Counted from the stretch's first letter, positions 14,795 to 23,493 are shown. The stretch: 50,880 bases of DNA from Methylacidiphilales bacterium (GCA_021272315.1 JAJSLI010000078.1:1-50880); one strand, 5' to 3'. The notes: generated from the letters alone by a model not told the origin. Numbers and translations: made by a program.

Positions 14795-15979
14795 ATGACC
14801 ATTGGTTTCCTCCTCAACACCTCGGAACCCTACTACCGGGGCGGTTATGAGCAGCGCGCCTTGAGCTTCGGGCGGGCACTCGTCCGGCAGGGGCACGACG
14901 TTTGTGTTTATACCTCCTGCCCATGCGATGAGACGGTCGAGGGCATTCGCTTTGTCCGGCTCGCTCCCCCCCGGCCCTACTTCAATGCGCGTGGCGTCCG
15001 CAATGGTTGGGCCGACATCCTCTTCGCCTTCGATATCCTCAAGCTCCTGTGGCAGCCCGGCATCCGTGATCTTGATGTTCTCGACGTTTGCGCCACTCCC
15101 TTCATCCATCTCCCGTTCGTGGCGGTCGTGAGTTGGTTTCGGCGTGTCCCGGTCGTCATCACCTGCCACGAAGCGCTTCTCATCAGCATCCCGGCCTACA
15201 CCCGCGAGCGGGGCAATCGAAACCCGGTCATCGCGTGGCTCTTTACCCGGATTTTCATACTCCTCTACCGCCTCGGTATGGGACTCTTTTGCCGGCGCCT
15301 GGCCAATTCACGCGGGACCTTTGAGGCACTGGCGAAAGAGGGCTATCCCGCCTCCGGCATCGTCGAGACCGGCATCGACCAGGAGACGTACAACACGCAG
15401 CCGCCCGAACCATTGCCCGAAACGGAACCGGTCCGGTTCGTTTTCTGTGGACGCCTTACCCCGATCAAGAGCGTCGACCAGTCTCTGGCTGCCCTCTTCC
15501 CTCTGTGCGACGAACCGCGCGCCTTCCATTTCGACATCGTCGGTGACGGTGCCGAGCGATCACGGCTCGAACGCATGGTCCGGGAAGCCGACGCGGAAAA
15601 GTGGATCACCTTCCACGGCCAAGTCCCTGACGAAACCAAACGCGCCATTCTCGCTGGCAGTGAGATTTTCATACTCAGCTCGCCCCGGGAGGGTCTCTCC
15701 TTGGCTACCATCGAGGCCATGGCTGGGGGGTGCGGCGCTCTTATCGTCAACGATCCCAAGTGCCCGACCGGAGCGCTCGATTTCGTCCGTCACGGCCAAG
15801 AGGGCTTGGTCGTGCTTCCCGGTGTCGAGCCAATGCGCACCGCACTTCGGCTTCTTCTCCGGGACGCCCCGCTTCGCCTCGCTCTGCGCCGCGCCGCCTG
15901 GCAAACCGCCCAAGCCTATCACATCGAAACGCAGGCCGAGAAGCTGGCGGCATTTTATCGCCAAAGTTGCTCCGACTAA
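14795..15979 (+). CDS. glycosyltransferase family 4 protein
   Basis: This 394-residue cytoplasmic glycosyltransferase has the GT-B fold. The N-terminal domain begins with the GT4-like GFLLNTSEPYYRGGYEQRAL, and the C-terminal domain carries VRFVFCGRLTPIKSVD and the donor-binding PREGLSLATIEAMAGG with the E-x7-E spacing. It would transfer a nucleotide-activated sugar to a lipid-linked glycan. It is cotranscribed with the ArnT-like gene. Its stop codon overlaps by four bases the stop codon of the convergent Gmd-like gene. Donor and acceptor are unknown. Confidence 0.9.
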   Translation: MTIGFLLNTSEPYYRGGYEQRALSFGRALVRQGHDVCVYTSCPCDETVEGIRFVRLAPPRPYFNARGVRNGWADILFAFDILKLLWQPGIRDLDVLDVCATPFIHLPFVAVVSWFRRVPVVITCHEALLISIPAYTRERGNRNPVIAWLFTRIFILLYRLGMGLFCRRLANSRGTFEALAKEGYPASGIVETGIDQETYNTQPPEPLPETEPVRFVFCGRLTPIKSVDQSLAALFPLCDEPRAFHFDIVGDGAERSRLERMVREADAEKWITFHGQVPDETKRAILAGSEIFILSSPREGLSLATIEAMAGGCGALIVNDPKCPTGALDFVRHGQEGLVVLPGVEPMRTALRLLLRDAPLRLALRRAAWQTAQAYHIETQAEKLAAFYRQSCSD

Positions 15980-16995
15980 GTGCGATTCCGCCTTGAATTG
16001 TCGCCCTCGCTTCCAAGTTGCTGTAATTCGTCGAACTCTGCTCGCGTAATCAGATTGATGAGTTCCTGAAAAGAACAACTGGGCGTCCAACCCAATTCAC
16101 GTTTGGCCTTGCTTGCATCTCCAACCAGGCGCAGCGGCTCGCTCGGGCGAAACAAAGCCGTATCCACTTCGACATGCGATTCCCATTCGAGATCCACCGC
16201 CTTAAAGGCCAGTTCCACCAATTCACGTACCGAGTGGGTCTCGCCGGTCGCAAAAAGATAATCATCCGCTTTCTGTTGTTGTAAACTAAGCCACATTCCC
16301 CGCACATAATCGGGGGCGTAACCCCAATCACGTTCCGCATCGAGGTTTCCCAAAACAAGCTTTGCCTGAAGTCCCAATTTGATAGCGGCCGCAGCCCGGC
16401 AGATTTTGCGACTGACAAAATTCTCACCGCGTCGAGGCGACTCATGATTGTACATGATGCCGTTGCAGGCAAAAAGACCGTAACAATCACGATAGACCTT
16501 GACGATTTGGGTGGCAAAAGCCTTGGCGCACCCATAAGGCGACGTGGGGAGATAGGGTGTGTCTTCATTTTGAGGGGACGATTTGGGTTGCCCAAATAGC
16601 TCACTCGAAGACGGATGGAATAATCGCGGCTTGCCTGGCATGTCTCGCATGATCTCGAGAAGCCGCAGGGTTCCGATCGCCGTAAGGTCACAGGTCATTT
16701 CCGCCATCGGAAAGCTCAGGCCGACGTGACTCTGTCCCGCCAGGTGATAGAGCTCGTCTGCTTGTACGCTGAGGAAAATGCGGCGCAGGGCGGTGATATC
16801 TTCCAGATCGGCATAATGGAGAAAAAGGCGTTTATTATAAATATCGGGATTTTTAAAAAGGTGCGCGAGCCGCGAACGCTCAAGGCTGCTCGTCCGGCGG
16901 ACAACGCCATGAACTTCATAATCATTTTTCAGCAAATAGTCGGCCAGATAGGAGCCATCCTGTCCCGTAATGCCGGTTATAAGAGCGCGTTTCAT
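15976..16995 (-). CDS. GDP-mannose 4,6-dehydratase-like protein (orphan paralogue)
   Basis: This 339-residue extended SDR protein has the Rossmann motif GITGQDG (8-14) and the catalytic residues S131-E132 and Y154xxxK158 expected of GDP-sugar 4,6-dehydratases, plus the family's NHESPRRGE block. It differs clearly from the canonical Gmd at 44383: TSSLERSRLAHLF replaces [13 protein letters not shown], and FRPSEPLRLVGD replaces [12 protein letters not shown]. No fcl or reductase is adjacent. It may be a second Gmd or may act on another GDP-sugar such as GDP-heptose, as DmhA and WcbK do. The upstream region is an IS3 relic, and its ribosome-binding site may lie inside the old element end. Confidence 0.85.
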   Translation of the reverse strand: MKRALITGITGQDGSYLADYLLKNDYEVHGVVRRTSSLERSRLAHLFKNPDIYNKRLFLHYADLEDITALRRIFLSVQADELYHLAGQSHVGLSFPMAEMTCDLTAIGTLRLLEIMRDMPGKPRLFHPSSSELFGQPKSSPQNEDTPYLPTSPYGCAKAFATQIVKVYRDCYGLFACNGIMYNHESPRRGENFVSRKICRAAAAIKLGLQAKLVLGNLDAERDWGYAPDYVRGMWLSLQQQKADDYLFATGETHSVRELVELAFKAVDLEWESHVEVDTALFRPSEPLRLVGDASKAKRELGWTPSCSFQELINLITRAEFDELQQLGSEGDNSRRNRT

Positions 16996-17003
16996 AATCG
17001 AAC

Positions 17004-17028
17004 TATTCTCCGAAAAAGTGGAAAGAGG
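17004..17028. repeat. IS3-end-like motif upstream of the Gmd-like gene
   Basis: Read on the plus strand this stretch has the shape TCTCC-G-AAAAAGTGG-AAAG, resembling the purine/pyrimidine pattern at 17710-17733. It lies just beyond the 3' end of the transposase relic at 17051-17119, where the terminal repeat of such an element would sit. The match is degenerate, so this is suggestive only. Confidence 0.35.
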
Positions 17029-17050
17029 ATTGGGAAGCGATCATTTGTAG

Positions 17051-17119
17051 TTAGTTGAGTTTGGTTTCAAAGTCCACAGGGGATTGATACCCGAGGGTGC
17101 TGCGGAGCCGCACGCGACT
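17051..17119 (-). pseudogene. relic of an IS3-family transposase C-terminus
   Basis: On the minus strand this stretch reads as a short peptide ending in STLGYQSPVDFETKLN followed by TAA at 17053-17051. That pattern is the well-known C-terminus of IS3-family OrfB integrases (HSxLGYxSPxxFE). Reading upstream the frame meets TAA at 17122-17120, at the position where family members have a conserved Tyr before Asn-x-x-R-x-H, so the gene is broken and nearly all of it is gone. Only about 23 codons remain. It is far too short for gene finders. It marks a past insertion between the Gmd-like gene and the small membrane protein gene. Confidence 0.8.
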
Positions 17120-17186
17120 TTACTTTATTTTGCAGTCATCCACTGGATTCTTTCACAAGCTGCGCTAGCGTTATCAAAGGTTTGTT

Positions 17187-17708
17187 GTGTTTTACGTGTC
17201 GTTTTGCAAGTGGTTGCGTGGCGCATTTGAGCGCTGCTGCTTGGCTGGGTGGATGCTGCTCATGGTGGCAAACACGGCTGTCTTGGGCTTGGCCATCCAG
17301 CTCCTGGTCTTCGGCCCGGTCTTTTTATTGATGAACCTCGTTCTTATTAACGAGCACTCTGCCCCGCTCCTGGTTCTTGGTGTTTTCGCCAGCTTCAACC
17401 TGCCCATTGTCATGAAGTTTCGCGAGTACGGGGTCGAACACCTCCACTTCGAGGCCCACGAAGGCGCGTTGGACGCGCTGATGAACCCGCCCGAGCCGTG
17501 GAATAACCTGATCCTGACCTTGCTGGATGAGACGGCGCTGAGGTCGCACAAGCTTGATATTCTCGTCCGCCTTATCGATGAGGCGCCGGGACCCTTGGAA
17601 CGACAGGACCGCCGGGCCGAAGCCAGGGCTTGGTTGAAAGAAAACCGGGACAAGCTTACCGATGAGGACAAGGAGTTTGTGAACAAATACCTGGGCTATC
17701 TTCGGTAG
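17187..17708 (+). CDS. small membrane-anchored protein of unknown function
   Basis: I do not recognise this 173-residue protein. Residues about 18-80 contain two or three hydrophobic segments, predicted to anchor it in the inner membrane. The remaining 90 residues are charged and helical, including LILTLLDETALRSHKLDIL and a C-terminal Lys/Glu-rich helix, and are probably cytoplasmic. The start is GTG 17187, with AAAGG six bases upstream. It lies between the IS3 transposase relic and a stretch that looks like a transposon end, so its arrival here may be linked to that element. No operon partner is seen. Confidence 0.65.
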   Translation: MFYVSFCKWLRGAFERCCLAGWMLLMVANTAVLGLAIQLLVFGPVFLLMNLVLINEHSAPLLVLGVFASFNLPIVMKFREYGVEHLHFEAHEGALDALMNPPEPWNNLILTLLDETALRSHKLDILVRLIDEAPGPLERQDRRAEARAWLKENRDKLTDEDKEFVNKYLGYLR

Positions 17709-17709
17709 T

Positions 17710-17789
17710 TGTCCCCTCAAAAAAGTGGGCAGGCCTGTTGAGCGCGACTATTTTAAATAGCCAATTGTACCTGTCCTATTTTCCGTTGG
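17710..17789. repeat. possible remnant of paired IS3-like terminal repeats
   Basis: Two imperfect inverted arms occur: 17710-17733 (TGTCCCCTC-AAAAAAGTGG-GCAGG) and 17770-17789 (CCTGTCC-TATTTTCCGTTGG, on the plus strand). They would pair as GGCAGG-type against CCTGTCC-type ends with an A/T-run between, as in IS3-family termini. The pair encloses about 36 bases, resembling a miniature element or a decayed pair of ends. It starts two bases after the stop codon of the 173-residue gene. Confidence 0.35.
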
Positions 17790-17951
17790 TACTTCCTGAC
17801 TCAGCTTTGCAATGTCAACCCCACATAAGGTGTTCTTTTCCTTAAGCAGGAATGCTTCTATCTGTAGCCCTGTCTGGTATTTCATTTGTCCCAGTTCGAA
17901 CTTTTATTACCCTGTTTTGGGAAGACGCGTAGGGGAAATGGAACCGGTGCC

Positions 17952-18905
17952 ATGAAAAAATGCCATTCTCTTATTTTCTGGGCGCGACTCGAAACCATCA
18001 CGGTTTTTGCGGTTGGCGCAATTCTCTTTTATTCGGTTGGCGCGTGGGCCGACGAGGAGAATGGGCGGTTAACACACGACGTCATGGTTGGTGCATCCCA
18101 CAACATCCAACTTAAGACCGACCAGATTGTGCGGATTTTGAAAAATTCAGGGGGCACGGTCGTTATCATGGCTCAGTTGCCGGACGGTTCCAGCGGCATC
18201 TACCAGATCGACGCAGCCGCTGTTGAGATCATAGCGCCGAGTGTCACACCTCCTCCTCCCATCGTCACAACGCCTGTAAATACGAACGCGGCCCCCGTTA
18301 ACCCTGTCGCGTCCATGCCAGCCGCCCCGACAAATCCACCGACACCGCAGCTTGCGGCCACCCCTGCCGCGACTACGACCCCAGCCAACAATACCCCGCG
18401 GGCCGCGCTCAATTCCAGCAACCCCGGACAGCAGGCGGCGGGTTTCGCCGCGAACTTACAGGGGCATCTGGTGGTTCAGGAAGATGGACAAGTCAAGGAT
18501 TTTGACGCCTCCACCTTGCAGGGTGTGAAGTACTGGGCCATTTACTTCTCCGCCTCATGGTGTCCTGACTGCCGGGCCTTTACGCCAGATTTGGTCAGAT
18601 TTTACAAGGAATTCAAACCTGATCACCCTAATTTCGAATTGATTCTGGTGTGCCACGACAAGACCGAAGAGGCCATGCTCAATTATCTGAAAACGGACGG
18701 GATGACCTGGCCGGCTGTGCGCTATAAGGATCATTGGGATCCCAAGCTGATGGTTCTTAAATATGCCGCCAAAGGTATTCCCAACCTGGTGTTGGTCGAC
18801 GAAAACGGAGAGGTATTGTCCAGCACTTACGACGGAACGAAAGAGCTTGGGCCGAAAAAGGTGCTGGATGATATCAAGCAATTAGTGCCGGCGCCGACTC
18901 TTTAG
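17952..18905 (+). CDS. exported thioredoxin-fold protein
   Basis: This 317-residue protein begins with a basic N-terminus and a long hydrophobic stretch ending near AWADEEN, a signal peptide or anchor. Residues about 30-75 form a small beta-rich domain of unknown type. A Pro/Ala/Thr-rich linker follows at about 80-140. The C-terminal 150 residues are a nucleoredoxin/TlpA-like thioredoxin fold with the redox motif W203-C-P-D-C207. It is expected to act in the periplasm on disulfides. The WCPDC variant differs from the usual WCPPC of related proteins. ATG 17952 is preferred over the upstream TTG at 17886 because the signal peptide begins there. Confidence 0.8.
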   Translation: MKKCHSLIFWARLETITVFAVGAILFYSVGAWADEENGRLTHDVMVGASHNIQLKTDQIVRILKNSGGTVVIMAQLPDGSSGIYQIDAAAVEIIAPSVTPPPPIVTTPVNTNAAPVNPVASMPAAPTNPPTPQLAATPAATTTPANNTPRAALNSSNPGQQAAGFAANLQGHLVVQEDGQVKDFDASTLQGVKYWAIYFSASWCPDCRAFTPDLVRFYKEFKPDHPNFELILVCHDKTEEAMLNYLKTDGMTWPAVRYKDHWDPKLMVLKYAAKGIPNLVLVDENGEVLSSTYDGTKELGPKKVLDDIKQLVPAPTL

Positions 18906-19065
18906 ATTTTGAATCCAGAAGTCTCAAGCAATCAAAGGTCGCGCGAGGCACTTCTCCGGATCACAACGCAGGCTTGTCCTGTTCTGAAGGCACGCTTTAA
19001 TCTTAATTGAATACCCAATCCGGTTTTTCTTCCACCGCCTGTTCAATACCTACTGACATAACATC

Positions 19066-20049
19066 ATGAATTACGTTCACCTCGGCCGTTCCGGCCTCCA
19101 AGTTTCCCCGCTTTGTCTGGGGACCATGAACTTCGGTCCGCATACCCCCGAAAAGGAGAGCTTTGCCATGATGGATCGCGCGCTCGAACTTGGCATCAAT
19201 TTCTTCGACACCGCCGATGTCTACGGTTGGAAGCGTGGCGAAGGCGTCACGGAACAGATACTGGGACGCTGGTTTGCCCAGGGCGGGTCGCGGCGCGAGC
19301 GCGTGGTGCTCGCCACCAAGATCTTCGGTGACATGGAGAAGAACGACGGGTATGACCGCAATCTTGCCCGGGGCCTTTCCGCCCGCAAGATTGTCCGCTC
19401 CTGCGAGGCCAGCCTGCGCCGCCTGCAGACCGATTTTATCGACCTCTACCAGATGCATCACATCGACCGGAGTTGCCCGTTTGACGAAATCTGGCAGGCC
19501 ATGGAAACCCTGATCGCGCAGGGCAAAATTATCTATGTCGGGTCGAGCAACTTTGCCGGTTGGGATATCGCCACCGCGCAGCAGTCCGCAGCCCAGCGCC
19601 ATTTTGTCGGGCTGGTCAGCGAGCAAAGCGTCTACAGTCTCGACAACCGCATGATTGAGTTGGAAGTCGTCCCCGCGAGCCGTCACTACGGATTGGGCTT
19701 GATCCCCTGGAGCCCGCTGGCGGGTGGACTTCTCGGCGGCGCCCTGAAGAAACTTAAGGAAGGCCGGCGGTCCGGTCCCGACTTTGAAAAGCGGGTCGAA
19801 TCCAAACGCGAAAAGCTCGAACCCTACGAGGCGCTGTGTGCCAAGCTGGGCGAGGAACCGGCCCATGTTGGACTCGCCTGGTTGCTCCACCAACCGGGCG
19901 TCACCGCGCCGATCATTGGTCCGCGCACCATGGAACAGATGACCGGTTCGTTGCGCGCCATGGAGATCAAACTCGATGCGGAAACCCTCGCCGCGCTCGA
20001 CAAGATATGGCCCGGACCGGGCGAAGCGCCCAAGGCTTATTCGTGGTAA
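19066..20049 (+). CDS. aldo/keto reductase
   Basis: This 327-residue NADPH-dependent oxidoreductase has the TIM-barrel AKR fold. The catalytic tetrad is visible: Asp and Tyr in NFFDTADVYG, Lys in VLATKIF and His in QMHHIDRS. C-terminal NADP-binding residues lie in APIIGPRTMEQM. It resembles the YajO/Tas-type branch that reduces aldehydes and ketones. Substrate cannot be told. It is a stand-alone gene, convergent with the phosphatase gene 28 bases downstream. The 160 bases upstream hold nothing I can name. Confidence 0.92.
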   Translation: MNYVHLGRSGLQVSPLCLGTMNFGPHTPEKESFAMMDRALELGINFFDTADVYGWKRGEGVTEQILGRWFAQGGSRRERVVLATKIFGDMEKNDGYDRNLARGLSARKIVRSCEASLRRLQTDFIDLYQMHHIDRSCPFDEIWQAMETLIAQGKIIYVGSSNFAGWDIATAQQSAAQRHFVGLVSEQSVYSLDNRMIELEVVPASRHYGLGLIPWSPLAGGLLGGALKKLKEGRRSGPDFEKRVESKREKLEPYEALCAKLGEEPAHVGLAWLLHQPGVTAPIIGPRTMEQMTGSLRAMEIKLDAETLAALDKIWPGPGEAPKAYSW

Positions 20050-20077
20050 GCGGCGGGTAATACGTCCGAGACAGGTT

Positions 20078-21289
20078 CTACCCCAACAACCGCTCGACCT
20101 CGATGGCGACGAGGCACACGTCGTCGAGGAACCTTTCCTGTTCCGAAAGCTGCCGCGCCTGCCCCAGCACTCCGTCGAGGAAGTCCTCTCCCTTGTGCCG
20201 GGCGCAATTCCGGATCAAGGTCAGGAACCGAGGGTCATCCGGCTCCAGTTCCTTGCCGTCGCCGAGATCGCACAGGCCGTCGGTATAGAGAAAAAGGAGA
20301 TCACCCGGCTGTACCAGGTCCTCCTCGGTGGTGTAGGAGGAATCGTTGGCCACGCCGAGCGCGAAGGGATGCCGCAGGCTGTCGGTGCCCATGACGCGCA
20401 CTTGATTTTTTGCCCGGTTGATATGGAGCGGGTGGGGATGGCTCGCGTTGGCAAACTGGACGCGTCCGGTGATCGTGTCGATGACCAGATAGAGGGCGGT
20501 GACGAACATGGAGCTTTGCAGTGGTTCCAGGAAATGATGAAGCCGGCGGTTCAACTCGCCGAGAAAAGCCCCCGGGGTGCCTGCAAGGTACTGAAGCTCC
20601 TCCACCAGCACCCGCTGCACCGCCGTGATCAGCGCGGCCGGTGCGCCGTGGCACATGACATCGCAGATGAGCACACCCGCCTGGCTGTCCGCCACCTGGG
20701 ACACCATGAAAAAATCGCCGCCCACCATGGCCTCGGGCAGGTAGCGATGGGCAAAACGAAGGGCGCTCGTTTCCGGCGCCGCCCCCCGGGGAAAGGAGGG
20801 ATAGGTTTGCGGCAGCAAGGCCTGCTGCACTTGCGTGGCCATCGCCAGTTCCGCCTCGGTCTGGGCCTGCTTGTCGGCCAACGCCTGGGTGTATTCCTTG
20901 AGCTGTTCGGACTTGCGATGTTCCTCAGTGACGTCGCGGGAGATGCCGCAGGTGCCGATGATCTTTCCGCTGGCGTCCCGCATCGGCACCTTGGTCGTGG
21001 AAACCCAGTCGATGCGGCCATCGGGCAGGTTTTCCCGTTCCACCTTTCCCACCATCGGCTCGCCCGTTGCCAGCACGCGCTGTTCGTCGGCGTACGCCTC
21101 CTTGGCGTGTTCGGGCAGAAAGAAATCAAAATCGGTCTTGCCCTTGAAGGCCCCCTCGTCGGCTACGTTCAGGAAGTCCCGCATGGCTTTGTTGACCGAA
21201 AGGAAGCGCCCGTCGCGGTCCTTGAAATAGATCCGGTCGGGAATGGTGTCCATCAGCGCCATCAACAACTCGTGATCAATCATGGCCAT
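20078..21289 (-). CDS. PAS domain and PP2C-type (SpoIIE/RsbU-like) phosphatase
   Basis: This protein of about 403 residues has a PAS domain (about residues 5-125; IPDRIYFKDRDGRFLSVN) and a C-terminal PPM/SpoIIE serine phosphatase domain (about 190-400). The metal-binding positions are present: GGDFFMVS, LICDVMCHGAPAAL and LFLYTDGLCDLG. Such proteins dephosphorylate anti-anti-sigma factors in partner-switching pathways after a signal is sensed by PAS. No STAS or anti-sigma partner is nearby. CHG replaces the more usual SGHG in the second motif. The frame stays open to 21346, but the start near MAMIDHELL (21289) begins the PAS domain; no convincing ribosome-binding site supports either. Confidence 0.88.
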   Translation of the reverse strand: MAMIDHELLMALMDTIPDRIYFKDRDGRFLSVNKAMRDFLNVADEGAFKGKTDFDFFLPEHAKEAYADEQRVLATGEPMVGKVERENLPDGRIDWVSTTKVPMRDASGKIIGTCGISRDVTEEHRKSEQLKEYTQALADKQAQTEAELAMATQVQQALLPQTYPSFPRGAAPETSALRFAHRYLPEAMVGGDFFMVSQVADSQAGVLICDVMCHGAPAALITAVQRVLVEELQYLAGTPGAFLGELNRRLHHFLEPLQSSMFVTALYLVIDTITGRVQFANASHPHPLHINRAKNQVRVMGTDSLRHPFALGVANDSSYTTEEDLVQPGDLLFLYTDGLCDLGDGKELEPDDPRFLTLIRNCARHKGEDFLDGVLGQARQLSEQERFLDDVCLVAIEVERLLG

Positions 21290-21476
21290 AAGTAACGTGC
21301 AATAGATTTTACGGACGATCAGGGGCGGCGGTTGCCGCCGGAACACAGCGATGCCATCAAGCCGTAATAGTTGTCCGGTTGATTTTGGCGATGAAAATAT
21401 TCAAAGGGGAGGCGATGGAGCAATACATACGTATAATTTACTTGCCCCTCCTTTTTCCCCGCGCGAACTTGGACTT

Positions 21477-22715
21477 ATGGCGTTGCGTTCCCTTATCGTT
21501 GATTTCAACTCCTACTTCGCCTCCGTCGAGCAGCAGGAGCAGCCGGCCCTGCGCGGACGGCCCGTCGCCGTCGTGCCGGTGATGACCGACAGCACCTGCT
21601 GTATCGCCGCCAGCTACGAGGCCAAGCACTTCGGCGTCAAAACGGGCACCCGGGTCGGCGAGGCCCGCAAGGCGTGCCCCGGACTCGTCCTGATTGAGGC
21701 CCGGCACGGTCTCTACGCCGAGTACCATCGCAAACTCATCGCCGCAATCGATTCGTGCCTGCCGGTAACCCAGATACTATCGATCGATGAAATGCTCTGC
21801 GCGTTGCGCGGACCATGGCGGGAACCCGGCAGGGCGCTTGCCACCGCCCGCGAGATCAAGGTCCGCATTGCCCGCACCGTGGGGCCGTTCCTGCGCAGTT
21901 CCATCGGTATCGCTCCCAACCCGTTTCTGGCCAAGACCGCTTCCGACATGGAAAAGCCGGACGGCCTTGTCCTGCTCGACGCGCACGATCTGCCGGGACG
22001 CCTCTTTCCGTTGAAATTGCGCGATCTTTGCGGGATTGGCTCCTCGATGGGGGAACGGCTGCATGGCTGCGATATCTTCACCGTCGAGCAACTCTGCCTC
22101 GCCCCGAAGGAGACGCTGCGCCGGGCCTGGAACGGGATCGAGGGCGACCGGATGTACGCCCTGCTGCGCGGGCAGGAGATCGATCGCCCGCCCACGCAAC
22201 GCTGCACCGTCGGCCATTCCCATGTCCTCGAGCCGAAAAGCCGGACCCGTCCGCTGGCCGAGGCCGTTCTCCACGGTCTCCTGCAAAAGGCCGCCGCCCG
22301 GCTGCGTAAGCTCGGCTATCTTGCCGCCAGCCTCTCGGTCGAGATCAAGTTCGTCGACGGCGAATATTGGAGCGACGAGATGGGCTTTCTCGAAACGCAG
22401 GACACGCTCGATTTCATCCGCATCTTCGCACTCCTCTGGCAGCGCTATCCGCCCGGCGCGCCGCCCCCGTTGCGCGTGGGGGTCACTTTGTTCCATCTCA
22501 GCGCCGCGCACAATGTCACGGAGCGGCTGCCGCAGTTGGAGCCCTCGCGTCTCGCGCTTGACCGGGCCATGGATCGGCTCAACAACGATTACGGCAAAAA
22601 CACGATCTATTTTGGCGGCGCCCAGGAGGCCTTGGACTCCTCGCCCGCACGGATCGCCTTCACCCATGTCCCGGAACCGGAGAAGGAACGTTCCCCGATC
22701 GTGCGCGGCGGTTGA
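21477..22715 (+). CDS. Y-family DNA polymerase (DinB-like)
   Basis: This 412-residue protein is a Y-family translesion polymerase. The N-terminal active-site block LIVDFNSYFASVEQQ and the catalytic SIDEM at about residues 103-107 are visible, with the palm and thumb motifs IGIAPNPFLAKTASDM and LCGIGSSMGERL. It copies damaged DNA with low fidelity. SIDEM replaces the usual SIDE-V/A. I see no clear beta-clamp peptide at the C-terminus. The frame extends upstream to 21351, but ATG 21477 gives the family N-terminus. It is divergent from the phosphatase gene, and the 187-base space includes ATACGTAT, a perfect palindrome at about 21427-21434. Confidence 0.88.
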   Translation: MALRSLIVDFNSYFASVEQQEQPALRGRPVAVVPVMTDSTCCIAASYEAKHFGVKTGTRVGEARKACPGLVLIEARHGLYAEYHRKLIAAIDSCLPVTQILSIDEMLCALRGPWREPGRALATAREIKVRIARTVGPFLRSSIGIAPNPFLAKTASDMEKPDGLVLLDAHDLPGRLFPLKLRDLCGIGSSMGERLHGCDIFTVEQLCLAPKETLRRAWNGIEGDRMYALLRGQEIDRPPTQRCTVGHSHVLEPKSRTRPLAEAVLHGLLQKAAARLRKLGYLAASLSVEIKFVDGEYWSDEMGFLETQDTLDFIRIFALLWQRYPPGAPPPLRVGVTLFHLSAAHNVTERLPQLEPSRLALDRAMDRLNNDYGKNTIYFGGAQEALDSSPARIAFTHVPEPEKERSPIVRGG

Positions 22716-22726
22716 AATCGCGTTGG

Positions 22727-22972
22727 CTAGATTCTGGAAAGAATAAACAAAAGAAGAATCGCCCCGAGAATCGACATCAAAAGGCCTGCGGGATGAAACG
22801 GAGAACCAGCCGCGGGCTTGGAAAAGAGCCTGGCAATGTAACCACCAATGATTGAGCCGACTATTCCTACAATCACGGTGCCGATGAAACCATACTGACC
22901 CCCTCCCATGATCCACTGAGCCACAAAACCGGCAATGAAACCAACGATTATATACCAGATGATATGCAACAT
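22727..22972 (-). CDS. GlsB/YeaQ/YmgE family stress-response membrane protein
   Basis: This 81-residue protein has three hydrophobic segments and the family pattern IVGFIAGFVAQWIMGG...GTVIVGIVGSIIGG. Members are small inner-membrane proteins linked to envelope stress and to the transglycosylase-associated family. AAGGAG (minus strand, 22986-22981) lies 8 bases before the ATG and decides the start over an upstream in-frame codon. It is convergent with the Y-family polymerase gene, 11 bases apart. Confidence 0.9.
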   Translation of the reverse strand: MLHIIWYIIVGFIAGFVAQWIMGGGQYGFIGTVIVGIVGSIIGGYIARLFSKPAAGSPFHPAGLLMSILGAILLLFILSRI

Positions 22973-23100
22973 AAGTCTGTCTCCTTTTTTTCGTTTGTTC
23001 TCTCCCAAAGATGACTTATCATAATTACGAATAAAAGACGTTTTTGTTAAGACTAATCAGTTCGGCAAGATAACCGCGTCCAACTAACCGAGTCTAATCC

Positions 23101-23493
23101 ATGAACTTTGCTTCCCATTGGTCATCCCGTTTATTGAGCGTGCTGCGCATCATGGCGGGCCTGCTCTTTCTCGAACATGGAACATCCAAGCTGCTTGGAT
23201 TTCCGCCTCCCCAGATGGCCCATCCCTTTGTCCTCATGTCCATGTACGGATTTTCAGGCATCCTCGAATTTGTCGGCGGAATCCTGATCGTAATCGGTCT
23301 TTTCACCCGCTTCACGGCCTTCATTCTCTCCGGTGAAATGGCGGTGGCCTATTTTACGGTTCATGTGTATGGCGGCTTTTTCCCAATGCTCAACAAAGGC
23401 GAACTGGCTGTCCTCTACTGCTTTGTCTTTCTCTACATGGCTGTGGCCGGTGGCGGGGCGTGGTCGCTCGACCGGTTACGCGGGCGACACTAA
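23101..23493 (+). CDS. DoxX family membrane protein
   Basis: This 130-residue protein has four predicted membrane segments. The DoxX pattern is clear in RIMAGLLFLEHGTSKL, GILEFVGGILIVIGLFTR and AYFTVHVYGGFFP. DoxX proteins are linked to redox balance and thiosulfate or quinol-related membrane functions, with few firm activities. It is transcribed alone. It is divergent from the GlsB-like gene with 128 bases between the start codons. Function here is unknown. Confidence 0.9.
   Translation: MNFASHWSSRLLSVLRIMAGLLFLEHGTSKLLGFPPPQMAHPFVLMSMYGFSGILEFVGGILIVIGLFTRFTAFILSGEMAVAYFTVHVYGGFFPMLNKGELAVLYCFVFLYMAVAGGGAWSLDRLRGRH

Noticed and set aside
13190..15169. Long minus-strand open frame (about 659 codons) opposite the ArnT-like and GT4 genes
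   Set aside because: It is antisense to two well-supported genes, its translation is low-complexity and Gly/Asp/Glu-rich without a known domain, and it arises from strong GC bias in the codon positions.
19976..21295. 439-codon plus-strand open frame over the PAS-PP2C gene
   Set aside because: It is opposite a protein with clear PAS and phosphatase motifs and has no domain of its own.
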